Shown one piece after another: positions 16,535 to 23,857 of a DNA stretch of 38,138 bases. The notes beneath the pieces were generated by a model. The model saw nothing but the letters and a program-made list of their open reading frames with translations. It did not search any database and was not told where the DNA came from. Positions within the stretch are counted from its first letter, which is position 1. Each line of letters begins with the position of its first letter. Both the position numbers and the translations under genes were made by a program. Source of the DNA: an uncultured Oscillibacter sp. (GTDB lineage: Bacteria > Bacillota > Clostridia > Oscillospirales > Oscillospiraceae); the NCBI GenBank assembly GCA_950097265.1, contig CATNDJ010000016.1, positions 1 through 38,138 of the forward strand, given 5' to 3'.

Positions 16535-17938
16535 TCAGCCCAGATCCACCGTCACGTCCAGGTTGTCGGCCACGTCCTGCTTGAAGTCCTTGATGGCCTG
16601 ATCCCGGGTCTTGGTGCCGGAGGTATACTGCCGGACCTGATCCCGCCACTTGGTGTTGATGGTTTCGTCATACTGGGTCAGGCATTTTCCGTTGGCGTAC
16701 TGGTTGGCGGGGACAAAGGCGTCGAACATGTTCTGTCCGCCCAGGAAGTCCAGGGAGCCGTCGCTCATCTCCATGACCGTGCCGGAGGCCACGCAGTCCT
16801 TGGTACCGCCCTCGCCGTTCAGGGTTCCGTTGGCCCACATGTACTGGAGGCCGGTCTCGGAGCAATCCAGGGTGATCCAGCGGATGATCTCGCCCACGGC
16901 CTCTTTGTTGGCGGAGTTGTTGCTGGCCATCAGCCAGGTTCCGCCCCAGAAGAAGCCCACAGGAGGCGCGCAGACGGCCCAGTCGCCGTATGTACCCTCG
17001 CCCACAGCGGAGCCGCCGCAGTTGGGAGCCATGGTGTAGTTGATCAGCCAGGCGGGGCCGAAGAAGCCGAAGATGCCTTTCTCCCCTTCGCCCTTCATGT
17101 CGGCGAACCAGGCGTCCTGCCAGTCCTGGGTGTCATTGTGGTAGTTGTTGTCTTTGAGCTGCTTGGACAGGTCCAGGAACGCCTCCCGCTTGGGGTCGAT
17201 GTTCAGCTTGCCGTCCACGATCCAGCCCTGCTGGGAGCTGTTTTCCACGGCGTGCCACAGGTCGCCGTCGCCGGAGATGATGCCGTAGCCCTTGCCCTTG
17301 AGGGTCTCGGCGGCCTCGTAGAATTTATCCCAGCCATTGGAGCCCGCGCCGATAGCCGCCCCGATGGCGTCGGGGTCGTCGGTGCCGAAGACCTCTTTGG
17401 CGATGGAGCGGCGGTAGATGAACGCGCCGCCGGTGGCCTGATAGCCCAGGCCCACCACCTTGCCGTCGTCGGGCCGGGTGCCGATATCCACGGAGTACTG
17501 GGCGATGTCGGCGGCCTGGATGTCGGCGGCCACGTCGATGCCCAGGTCCTCATAGGGGGCGGCGTAGTGGGCGGCGTCGCCCTGGGTGTACTTCAGGACA
17601 AACGCGGCCTCGGCGCAGTACATATCGGGAGCGTCGGAACCGCCTCCGGCCAGGGCCTGGTCCAGGGCGGGCTGGTAAGCGCCGTCGGTGGTAGCGATGA
17701 TGGTGGTTTTCACCTCATACTTTTCGGCAAAGTCCGGATTGCCGGCCAGGAACTTGTCGACCATCTTGGGCACCTCGTCGGTGAAGGCCCAGAGATTCAG
17801 CACGGTCTTGCCGCTGGCGGAGCTCCCGCCGGAGCCGCCGTCATTGGAACCGGAGCCGGAACCGGAGCCGCCGCCGCAGGCGGCCAGGGAGAGCAGCATC
17901 ACGGCTGCCAGAAGGAACGCGAAGACTTTCTTTTTCAT
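16535..17938 (-). CDS. Extracellular solute-binding lipoprotein of sugar ABC transporter
   Basis: This 467-residue lipoprotein captures the transported sugar outside the membrane. The signal peptide (KKKVFAFLLAAVMLLS) ends in a lipobox LAAC with Cys21 as the lipidated residue, followed by a Gly/Ser-rich linker. The remainder has the cluster B/type I sugar-binding fold pattern, including KTVLNLWAFTDEVPKMVDKF and a NSANKEAVGEIIRWI segment. GGAGGAAAAGGTAC precedes the ATG. It is the first gene of the operon and is driven by the promoter at 18031-18059. The substrate is inferred to be a beta-linked xylo- or gluco-oligosaccharide from the enzymes downstream. Confidence 0.94.
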   Translation of the reverse strand: MKKKVFAFLLAAVMLLSLAACGGGSGSGSGSNDGGSGGSSASGKTVLNLWAFTDEVPKMVDKFLAGNPDFAEKYEVKTTIIATTDGAYQPALDQALAGGGSDAPDMYCAEAAFVLKYTQGDAAHYAAPYEDLGIDVAADIQAADIAQYSVDIGTRPDDGKVVGLGYQATGGAFIYRRSIAKEVFGTDDPDAIGAAIGAGSNGWDKFYEAAETLKGKGYGIISGDGDLWHAVENSSQQGWIVDGKLNIDPKREAFLDLSKQLKDNNYHNDTQDWQDAWFADMKGEGEKGIFGFFGPAWLINYTMAPNCGGSAVGEGTYGDWAVCAPPVGFFWGGTWLMASNNSANKEAVGEIIRWITLDCSETGLQYMWANGTLNGEGGTKDCVASGTVMEMSDGSLDFLGGQNMFDAFVPANQYANGKCLTQYDETINTKWRDQVRQYTSGTKTRDQAIKDFKQDVADNLDVTVDLG

Positions 17939-17970
17939 GTACCTTTTCCTCCAATCAAGAATTTTGGTAT

Positions 17971-18022
17971 GTTAGGTGATTAAATTTACTAACCAAGGTC
18001 AAAAAAATTTACCCGCCTAACC
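17971..18022. promoter_or_regulatory. Candidate ROK repressor operators
   Basis: An interrupted palindrome GTTAG-N13-CTAAC spans 17971-17993. The block AAATTTAC followed by CTAACC occurs there and again at 18005-18022, so the two copies are direct repeats 23-28 bp apart. They lie just downstream of the transporter promoter, where binding would block transcription. ROK regulators of the XylR/NagC type often use TTAG/CTAA-type half-sites. A further CTAACC overlaps the end of the divergent -10 at 18229-18234. Confidence 0.5.
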
Positions 18023-18030
18023 TTGCTCTT

Positions 18031-18059
18031 AGTGTAATAGAAGCTTGGCAAAATGTCAA
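18031..18059 (-). promoter_or_regulatory. Promoter of the sugar transport operon
   Basis: On the minus strand TTGACA (18059-18054) and TACACT (18036-18031) are separated by 17 bp. The position is about 95 bp upstream of the binding-protein start and overlaps none of the neighbouring genes. The leader that follows contains the candidate operators. Confidence 0.65.
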
Positions 18060-18199
18060 TAGAAACCATAGTGGCCCTATCAATTTTGTACAGAACGCCT
18101 CTCTAGCAGCGCTTATTTTGTGAGAGATGATAGTTTTTCTTGACTTCGCCGCAAGGGGACCCTTTGGTTTGGCAATAAGATAACCTATCTCTATCCGTG

Positions 18200-18228
18200 T
18201 TGAAATCAGAATTAGACTGTGTTATAAT
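18200..18228 (+). promoter_or_regulatory. Promoter of the ROK regulator gene
   Basis: TTGAAA (18200-18205), a 17-bp spacer and a perfect TATAAT (18223-18228) form a near-consensus sigma-A promoter. It is followed by AAGGAGGGGG and the ATG at 18259. A TTAG (18212-18215) to CTAA (18229-18232) pair flanks the -10, which would suit autoregulation. Confidence 0.8.
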
Positions 18229-18258
18229 CTAACCAAATCAACAAGGAGGGGGGCAACT

Positions 18259-19536
18259 ATGGAGAAGACGGCTGCCCAGAGAATGAAGGAGCGCGGAGGC
18301 GAATCTGTCCCCGCGCTGCCCTCGAATTTAAAGATACAGAACCGGAAAATGGTGCTCTCCTGCTTCCGGGACAACCGGCCCCACTCGGTGGCGGATGTGG
18401 TGGCCCGCACCGGCATCAGCAAGCTGACGGTCATGAAGGCCATCCAGTTTTTCTGTGGGAAGGGCATCCTGGCCAGCTCCGGCAAGGGGGACTCCACGGA
18501 GCTGGGCGGGAAGAAGCCGGAGTACTTCCGCTTCTCCTGCGGGAAGTACCTGCTGACCATCCGCATGTGGCCGGAGGACCTGGGCCTGACCCTGTTCGAC
18601 ATGCGCATGAACCAGGTCACCAACTCTCATCTGGCCTGGATCATCCCGGACACGCCGGAGGAGGCGTTCCGCCTCATCGGGCGCAATGCCCTGGCGCTGC
18701 TGACCCAGGCCGGAATCGACCGGGAGGAGCTCTACGGCGTCAGCCTGTCCTCCTCCGGCATTGTGGACTATGACAGCTTGACGCTGAAATACAGCGTCCA
18801 CACTCCCAACTGGGGAGCAAACGTTCCGGTGGGGGACTTCCTCCGGGACATCTTTGGCCCCGGTCCGGCGCTCTTTGAGGAAAACGCCGGCAAATCCATC
18901 AGCCGGGCCATCCTCAGCGAGCAGGAGGACCCGAACCGGTCCATCCTGGTCCTGTTCACCTCCTGGGGACTCTCCGGGGCGCTGATCCAGGACGGGCGCA
19001 TCCTGAACGGGCGGAACTCCCTGGTGGGGGAGATCGGCCACATGATCCTGGACCAGAACGACCGGGAGCTTTGCAGCTGCGGCAGCCGGGGCTGCGCGGA
19101 GCGGCTGGTGTCCGTTGCCCGGGTGCGGAAGATGATCGCCGGGGACCCTCCGCCGGAGGGCTCTCCCCTGTCCCGCCTTCCGGCGGAGGCGGTGGAGCTG
19201 CGGCACCTCTTCGCCTCCTCCCGGCAGGAGGACGCCTACGCCCGGAAATACGTGGCCTATATGGCGGACCGGTTCGCGGCGCTTTTGCGGAACGTGTCCC
19301 TGGTGTTCAGCCCGGAGAAGGTGATCTTCGTGGGGGACTACGCCGTGGCGGACGAGTATTTTGACCAGCGGATACGCCAGCAACTCTCCTCCTTCCGCTA
19401 CTTGTCCCTGAGCCAGCCCATGGAGATCGCCTACGACACCCGGTCCCTGACAGAGCTGGACGCCCTGGGCGGTGCGGTGGCGCTGATCGACCACTATCTC
19501 TCCCGGCCGGAGCTGTATGAGGAGACAGGCTCCTGA
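18259..19536 (+). CDS. ROK family transcriptional repressor (XylR/NagC type)
   Basis: This 425-residue regulator has an N-terminal winged helix (about residues 25-85, with ISKLTVMKAIQFF as recognition region) and a ROK domain. The zinc motif is CSCGSRGCAERL with Cys272, Cys274 and Cys279, preceded by GEIGHM with His261. The glucokinase-type phosphate loop is weak, as usual for the regulatory members. It diverges from the sugar operon and probably represses it until the imported sugar or an intermediate binds. A good promoter and an AAGGAGGGGG site precede the start. A terminator follows at 19596-19638. Confidence 0.92.
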   Translation: MEKTAAQRMKERGGESVPALPSNLKIQNRKMVLSCFRDNRPHSVADVVARTGISKLTVMKAIQFFCGKGILASSGKGDSTELGGKKPEYFRFSCGKYLLTIRMWPEDLGLTLFDMRMNQVTNSHLAWIIPDTPEEAFRLIGRNALALLTQAGIDREELYGVSLSSSGIVDYDSLTLKYSVHTPNWGANVPVGDFLRDIFGPGPALFEENAGKSISRAILSEQEDPNRSILVLFTSWGLSGALIQDGRILNGRNSLVGEIGHMILDQNDRELCSCGSRGCAERLVSVARVRKMIAGDPPPEGSPLSRLPAEAVELRHLFASSRQEDAYARKYVAYMADRFAALLRNVSLVFSPEKVIFVGDYAVADEYFDQRIRQQLSSFRYLSLSQPMEIAYDTRSLTELDALGGAVALIDHYLSRPELYEETGS

Positions 19537-19595
19537 TGGCAGAGGATTCTTAAGCCTGCGCTATTTTAGCGGAATGTACAGGTCTCCCGCGTTAC

Positions 19596-19638
19596 GAAAG
19601 CCCACGGAATTTTTTGATTCCTGTGGGCTTTCTTTTTC
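19596..19638 (+). terminator. Rho-independent terminator after ROK gene
   Basis: GAAAGCCCACGGAAT (19596-19610) pairs, with one bulge, with ATTCCTGTGGGCTTTC (19617-19632). A TTTTT run follows. It lies 60 bp after the stop codon. Confidence 0.88.
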
Positions 19639-19665
19639 CCTCCGGCAAAAGCGCTGTTCCATATT

Positions 19666-20076
19666 CTACAGGTCCTGTTTATCAATGGCCCGCAACGCTG
19701 ATTGAACGCCGAAAATGCCAGTCAGCGCAATGGAAACCATCCCAATTGCAGTATAGGGCCCCTCCACCTGATAAACCGACACCAGAGACACGGCCGTCCA
19801 GGGCATGAGGCTGGCGAGCGGAAGCATTTCCGTGGAGATATTAAATCTCCCAAGCAGTATAGCGGAAAAACCGAGTGCCGCCAAAGCAGAGGGATAGAAC
19901 AGCTTTCTTTGCAGTACCGTTACCCAGAGCAGGGGAAGGAAGGATACAAAAGACAAAGTCCCGAATTTTGTGAACATGGCAATCACCAGTTTTATAACGC
20001 CGGTGCTAAATTGAGCGGGATATAAAAACCGGCTGCCCAGTATCGTTACAAGCTCTATATAGGCAAGCAGAGCCAT
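19666..20076 (-). pseudogene. Membrane protein fragment, probable remnant of an ABC-2 permease
   Basis: The frame encodes 136 residues with about four hydrophobic segments, including FLPLLWVTVLQRKLFYPSA and STEMLPLASLMPWTAVSL. The latter resembles the C-terminal half of immunity-type ABC-2 permeases, which are normally about 250 residues. The frame stays open for 8 codons upstream of the first ATG and then meets TAA. No ribosome-binding site is visible. A TTGCCT-17-TATAAT pair lies just upstream but would start transcription almost at the ATG. It is best read as a truncated relic, although a small functional membrane protein is possible. Its base composition is AT-richer than the sugar operon. 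Confidence 0.5.
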
Positions 20077-20153
20077 ATACCATATTTGTTTTATTATATT
20101 TTATCGTCGGTAAAAGGCAAGAGACTATGAATCGTTAGCATACTGTTTCCATT

Positions 20154-20705
20154 TTATCGAACACCCATCATTTGTCCAGAAAAAGATACAGCAGCTGTAT
20201 CAGGATGGATCAGGACGATAGGCATTTTTGAACTTGCATAGTTTACCGTTTGCATGGTCCCTGATCGCGGATTCCGCTCCCCGTCATATACCGCCAGCAG
20301 ACAGTCCGCATGGTCTGCCATGTAGCAGTTCCTCTGAACATAATTTTCACGCCCGGCACCCTTTCCTACGGTGATACACTCCGCACTGTGTCGGATCAGG
20401 AACGCCAGCCGCTCCCGGCTCCGGGTGTCCCATTGTTCATCATGTCCAGGAAAGGGCAGCACAACTACCAATTCAATATCACTATACTCCGGCTGCTCCT
20501 TCAGCCGGAGTATGATTTCTCCGGCCCATTGATCTACGCCAAGGCCCCCACCTACCAGAAAGCGGCGGACTCCTTTCTCATAGAGCACGATAAATTGATC
20601 GTGCATCCGTTTCTTCAGACGCTTGCAGCCATTGTTGTTCTCGTTGTACTTCCATTTGAACCGAGTCGGCCTATGGCCGGTGACGGCACAGGTATGCAGT
20701 TCCAT
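20154..20705 (-). CDS. SLOG family (DUF1273/YpsA-like) protein
   Basis: This protein of 183 residues has the N-terminal CAVTGHRPTRF motif and a FLVGGGLGVDQWAGEIIL loop, typical of DUF1273/YpsA-like SLOG Rossmann folds that are predicted to bind nucleotide-derived ligands. Blocks VVVLPFPGHDEQW and DHADCLLAVYDGE complete the pattern. The start has AGGAGGTTAATTATC ahead of it. Such genes are frequent in phage and conjugative regions. It stands alone on the minus strand, in the AT-richer strip next to the two small regulators. Confidence 0.85.
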   Translation of the reverse strand: MELHTCAVTGHRPTRFKWKYNENNNGCKRLKKRMHDQFIVLYEKGVRRFLVGGGLGVDQWAGEIILRLKEQPEYSDIELVVVLPFPGHDEQWDTRSRERLAFLIRHSAECITVGKGAGRENYVQRNCYMADHADCLLAVYDGERNPRSGTMQTVNYASSKMPIVLIHPDTAAVSFSGQMMGVR

Positions 20706-20850
20706 ATGATAATTAACCTCCTGTTGTAGATATAAAATGTGAACAGTTTATTTAATACGTCATTTTCTGGATTATATTTAAGATATTAGCATATATGTTG
20801 CGGAATATCCACAACCTAACTCTGTTATGCTATAAGCAGAGGTGAGCAGT

Positions 20851-21177
20851 ATGGACGCAAAATACATCCGGGACCGCATTACCGAGCTGCGCTTGAAGAA
20901 AAATGTCTCCGAGTACCAAATGAGTACAGACCTGGGCCAAAACAAGGGTTACATCCAAGCCATTTCCTCTGGCAAGGCCCTGCCCTCCATGGCGCAATTC
21001 CTGCGGATCTGCGACTACTTTGAAATGACTCCTTTGCAGTTCTTTGATTCCGAAGCCGTCAATCCGCAGCTCCTCCACCGGGCCATGGAGGGGATGCGGA
21101 GGCTGAGCGAAGACGATCTGATTATGTTGATTGGCTTCATTAACCGCCTCCAATCTGAAAAACGGACAGACGCTTAA
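20851..21177 (+). CDS. XRE-type helix-turn-helix protein
   Basis: This 108-residue protein has an N-terminal Cro/CI-type HTH (about residues 4-65, with YQMSTDLGQNKGYIQAISSGKALPSM as the HTH core) and a short helical tail (RLSEDDLIMLIGFINRLQ) that may dimerise. The ATG at 20851 is preferred because AGAGGTGAGC precedes it; a GTG at 20842 overlaps that site. An inverted repeat GATATT/AATATC (20782-20809) lies upstream and could be its operator. The stop codon is inside the terminator hairpin. Confidence 0.85.
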   Translation: MDAKYIRDRITELRLKKNVSEYQMSTDLGQNKGYIQAISSGKALPSMAQFLRICDYFEMTPLQFFDSEAVNPQLLHRAMEGMRRLSEDDLIMLIGFINRLQSEKRTDA

Positions 21178-21198
21178 AAAGCGTCTGCTTTTTCTTTT
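21167..21198 (+). terminator. Terminator overlapping the end of the first HTH gene
   Basis: CAGACGC (21167-21173) and GCGTCTG (21181-21187) form a perfect stem whose loop carries the TAA stop codon. CTTTTTCTTTT follows. Confidence 0.8.
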
Positions 21199-21318
21199 GC
21201 ACTTCATAACCGCATTTTAATTATATATTACCGCTTATAACACGTCAACAGCGTACTACAAATTATTTCCATGTCCGTCATATTTCGATAAAATAACCTT
21301 AAAAAGGCAGGTGGCGGC

Positions 21319-21561
21319 ATGGTGCAGTTTGACAATGTGGAGCGAAAAGAGAACCTATCCTACGCGATAGGATACTACCGGAAGAAAAAGGGCTATTCCC
21401 AGGAGCAGATGGCGGAACGCCTGGGCATCAGCCGCCAGCATCTGGCCTCCGTGGAGGCGCCGGGCATGGACCGGGGCGTGTCCCTGGAGCTGCTGTTCAA
21501 CATCGCGGCGGTGCTAGAGATCGAGCCGTACCTGCTTCTGAAATTCCGGCTTGAGAAATGA
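21319..21561 (+). CDS. Small XRE-type helix-turn-helix regulator
   Basis: This protein of 80 residues is almost entirely a Cro/CI-type HTH. The core is YSQEQMAERLGISRQHLASVEAPGMDRGVSLELLFNIAAVL, the usual five-helix pattern. AAGGCAGGTGG precedes the ATG. It is the second small regulator in this strip and is followed by its own terminator. It could control the neighbouring mobile-element genes, but no operator can be assigned. Confidence 0.85.
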   Translation: MVQFDNVERKENLSYAIGYYRKKKGYSQEQMAERLGISRQHLASVEAPGMDRGVSLELLFNIAAVLEIEPYLLLKFRLEK

Positions 21562-21565
21562 ACGG

Positions 21566-21600
21566 CGGGCGCTCCTTTTGGGGCGTTCGTCTTTCTTTTA
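21566..21600 (+). terminator. Terminator after the second HTH gene
   Basis: CGGGCGCTCC (21566-21575) pairs with GGGGCGTTCG (21580-21589) through ten base pairs including G-U pairs, with a TTTT loop, followed by TCTTTCTTTTA. Confidence 0.72.
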
Positions 21601-21603
21601 TCC

Positions 21604-21639
21604 AAAAGGAAAAGGCGGAGAGAATTTCTTCTCCCCGCC
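21604..21639 (-). terminator. Terminator at the end of the mobile-element gene series
   Basis: On the minus strand GGCGGGGAGAA (21639-21629) pairs with TTCTCTCCGCC (21624-21614) across a GAAA tetraloop, and TTTTCCTTTT follows. It lies 12 bp after the stop of the last gene and so closes the whole series. Confidence 0.88.
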
Positions 21640-21650
21640 TCCCGGTTTAA

Positions 21651-22625
21651 TTACGCCGCCTTTTGAAATCGAATGTCCTTTGCCCGATTCTGAAGTTCCT
21701 GGCCCATGAATTTCAGCGTGCCGAACTCGTCGTCCAGCCCGTCCAGTTCCCGCCGGAGTACCTGCTCATAATGCCGCTTGCGCTCCTCCAAGCCCTGGAT
21801 CTTCAAGGCCCAGCGCTCCAGCACAGCCGGGCTCTGGCACCCGGACTGAATAAAGTAGTCTGCCCGCTCCTGATACTCGGCGATCTCCTTCCTCACCGCC
21901 GCGTAGAACTCCTCGGTCATCTTGCCCCGCTGTTTTTCATCGTCAATGATGTAGAAGGAGTTGACCATCAGCGGGGCTTCCTTTTGGTTCAAGCCGCTCA
22001 AAAGGCCGATGAACTCCTCGAAAGTGTCCACCTTCTCCATGAAGGTCCGGGGGACGAAGTAGAGATAGCCGTTGATGCTGAGCTTGGTGGCCTCGATGGA
22101 CCGCAGGAAATTGGCGCAGATGCCCTCCACCTGCTTGCGGTTGGCACATCGCTGGTAGAGCTCAAACAGCTCCTCCGCCTGGCGGCAGCATTTCCGCACG
22201 TCCACCACGTCGTCCAGCACCAGATTCTCACAGCGGAACGAGCCGTCCCGCTTGTCATAACTGATGTTTGCCAGCTTCTCATACTGGTTCGTCCGCTGGT
22301 TCAAGGTCTCCTTTACCAGCTCCCGGGAGAGGATATCAGACGTGCGCTTGTTGTCCCGGCAGTAAGCCAGATAGATGTGGGACTCTCCCATCCGGGTGAC
22401 GGGGATGCGTTCCTGGATATCGCCGGTGGCAGAGCGGAAGGCGTCCGAGACAGACAGCCGCTTGCCGCCGGAGTAAGGGATGTCCAGGTCCTCGCAGAGC
22501 TTGGCCAGGGCGTCCTTCTCCACCAGGAGATTCGCCAGGGAGAAGTAGAGAAACTTCCCCAGCATGTGGTCCTTGTCGCCCTCGGCCGCACCGATAAAGT
22601 CCCGCATATTAAAAATATTATCCAT
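21651..22625 (-). CDS. DUF6744-like protein of mobile element
   Basis: This 324-residue, mainly helical protein resembles DUF6744 proteins of phages and integrative elements in Firmicutes. Central blocks such as HIYLAYCRDNKRTSDILSRE and INGYLYFVPRTFMEKVDTF are its most distinctive stretches. The C-terminal 90 residues are predicted to be a long helical or coiled region (LEERKRHYEQVLRRELDGLDDEF). Function is unknown. The start overlaps the end of the 44-residue zinc protein gene and has GAAGGAGGAACAGC ahead of it. It is the last gene of the series and ends in Ala-Ala. Confidence 0.75.
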   Translation of the reverse strand: MDNIFNMRDFIGAAEGDKDHMLGKFLYFSLANLLVEKDALAKLCEDLDIPYSGGKRLSVSDAFRSATGDIQERIPVTRMGESHIYLAYCRDNKRTSDILSRELVKETLNQRTNQYEKLANISYDKRDGSFRCENLVLDDVVDVRKCCRQAEELFELYQRCANRKQVEGICANFLRSIEATKLSINGYLYFVPRTFMEKVDTFEEFIGLLSGLNQKEAPLMVNSFYIIDDEKQRGKMTEEFYAAVRKEIAEYQERADYFIQSGCQSPAVLERWALKIQGLEERKRHYEQVLRRELDGLDDEFGTLKFMGQELQNRAKDIRFQKAA

Positions 22626-22752
22626 GCTGTTCCTCCTTCATTTCTTTCCGCTCCTGATAGAAGTCGAACTGCTCCAGGCCGGGGAACTTCCACTCACAGC
22701 CCTTGCACCATGGGGGGTTCTGAAGCGCACAGGTCTTGCATTTACTGTTCAT
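22618..22752 (-). CDS. 44-residue zinc-binding small protein
   Basis: This short gene lies between the primase and the DUF6744 gene. It encodes 44 residues starting MNSKCKTCALQNPPWCKGC and then EWKFPGLEQFDFYQERKE. Two CxxC pairs (CKTC and CKGC) predict a zinc knuckle. GAGGTGAAAT precedes the ATG, and the stop overlaps the DUF6744 start by 8 bp. Function is unknown; a role as a partner of the primase or a DNA-binding accessory is a guess from position. Confidence 0.75.
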   Translation of the reverse strand: MNSKCKTCALQNPPWCKGCEWKFPGLEQFDFYQERKEMKEEQHG

Positions 22753-22764
22753 ATTTCACCTCAT

Positions 22765-23835
22765 TTACATTTCTGCCACTCTCCGGCTCAGGAGATAATC
22801 GTCTACCCCCTTGTAAGCCGGATTCCATGTGTACTTAAAATATTTGACGCCGGGAATGGTCTACACCTCCCGGCGCATTTCTAGAACGGCTCTGCGCACA
22901 TTCTCATTCGTCATCTGGTCCATGTCCATGGCCTCCACCACCTCCCGGACCTTCAGGTCCGCCAGGGTGTCCTTCAGTCCGTGGATGGCGTTGACGCCGC
23001 CGACGCAGACAAAGAGCGCGTCGTTCGCCAGGAAGCTGGCGGCGTCGCCCTTCAGCGGCCCTTCCGTGATGAAGGCCCGCTTGGCGGCGGTGTTTCCGGT
23101 AACATGAATCCAGGAATAGCTGCGGGTCCCGTCCGGCAGGCCCCGGCTGGAGAACCAGCGGTATTTGCGGTCCGGCTTATCCGCGTCGTCCAGCCGTATT
23201 TTGAGCCCCTGGATCAGCCCGTCCTTATTTCGGACCGGAATCAGGAACCCCCTGGGCCCGCTGATGGTCCACTCGCCGTAGTATGTACGAAAGCCCGGAA
23301 GGCCCAGCAGCTCATGGCCGCTGGCCCGCAAAAGTTCCGCGAGAAGCCTCCGGCTCCGGTCCGTCTCCGGCATACTGCGGTATTGATTTTCTTGGATACG
23401 CTCCGGGGAAAAGCCCCGGCCCAGCAGGTTGTCTCTGTGCCTGCCAAGGAGCGTTAAATGCTCCAGCATATCCGAATAGGCGGCGTGCCGCTGCTCCAGT
23501 GAAAGCGGCTGCCGCTCCGTATTTCGAGGCTCCGGCTGCTGAGGAAAGGGGTATGTTTTTACCTCCCTGGACAGCTCCCGGAAAGCCTCCTTGTTGCTCA
23601 TTCCCTTGATTCGGGCGTACAGGGAAACGCTGTTCCCACGGGCCCCGCAGAGGTTGCAGCGGTATTGATCCGTGTTGGTATTGAGGCTGAGGTGGTATTT
23701 CCCCGGCCCGTGGTCATGGCAGAAGGGGCAGGTGGCCTCGACCTCCAGACGCCCCAGCGTCCGGGAGTCGAGGACCAGCCCGCACCGCCGGGCCGTTTCC
23801 ACGATAGGGATTTTCTCATAGACCAAGCGGTACAC
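22765..23835 (-). pseudogene. DNA primase (CHC2 zinc finger + TOPRIM) interrupted by in-frame TAG at 22861-22863
   Basis: The frame encodes a DnaG-type primase. The zinc finger is CPFCHDHGPGKYHL to QYRCNLCGARGNS, with Cys36, Cys39, Cys60 and Cys63. The TOPRIM region has FITEGPLKG (Glu258) and EAMDMDQ (Asp304, Asp306). Residue 324 is followed by a TAG codon. The same frame then continues for 31 codons (with YFKYTWNPAYKGVDDYLL near its end) to TAA at 22765-22767. WNPxYKGxDDYLL is the typical C-terminal signature of phage/element TOPRIM primases, and the next gene's ribosome-binding site follows that TAA directly. TAG is one C-to-T change from CAG. The start is GTG at 23835 with AGAGGGGTAG ahead. 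It is either a single nonsense mutation, which would truncate only the extreme C-terminus, or a readthrough site. Confidence 0.85.
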
Positions 23836-23857
23836 CTACCCCTCTAAATCAGATCAA

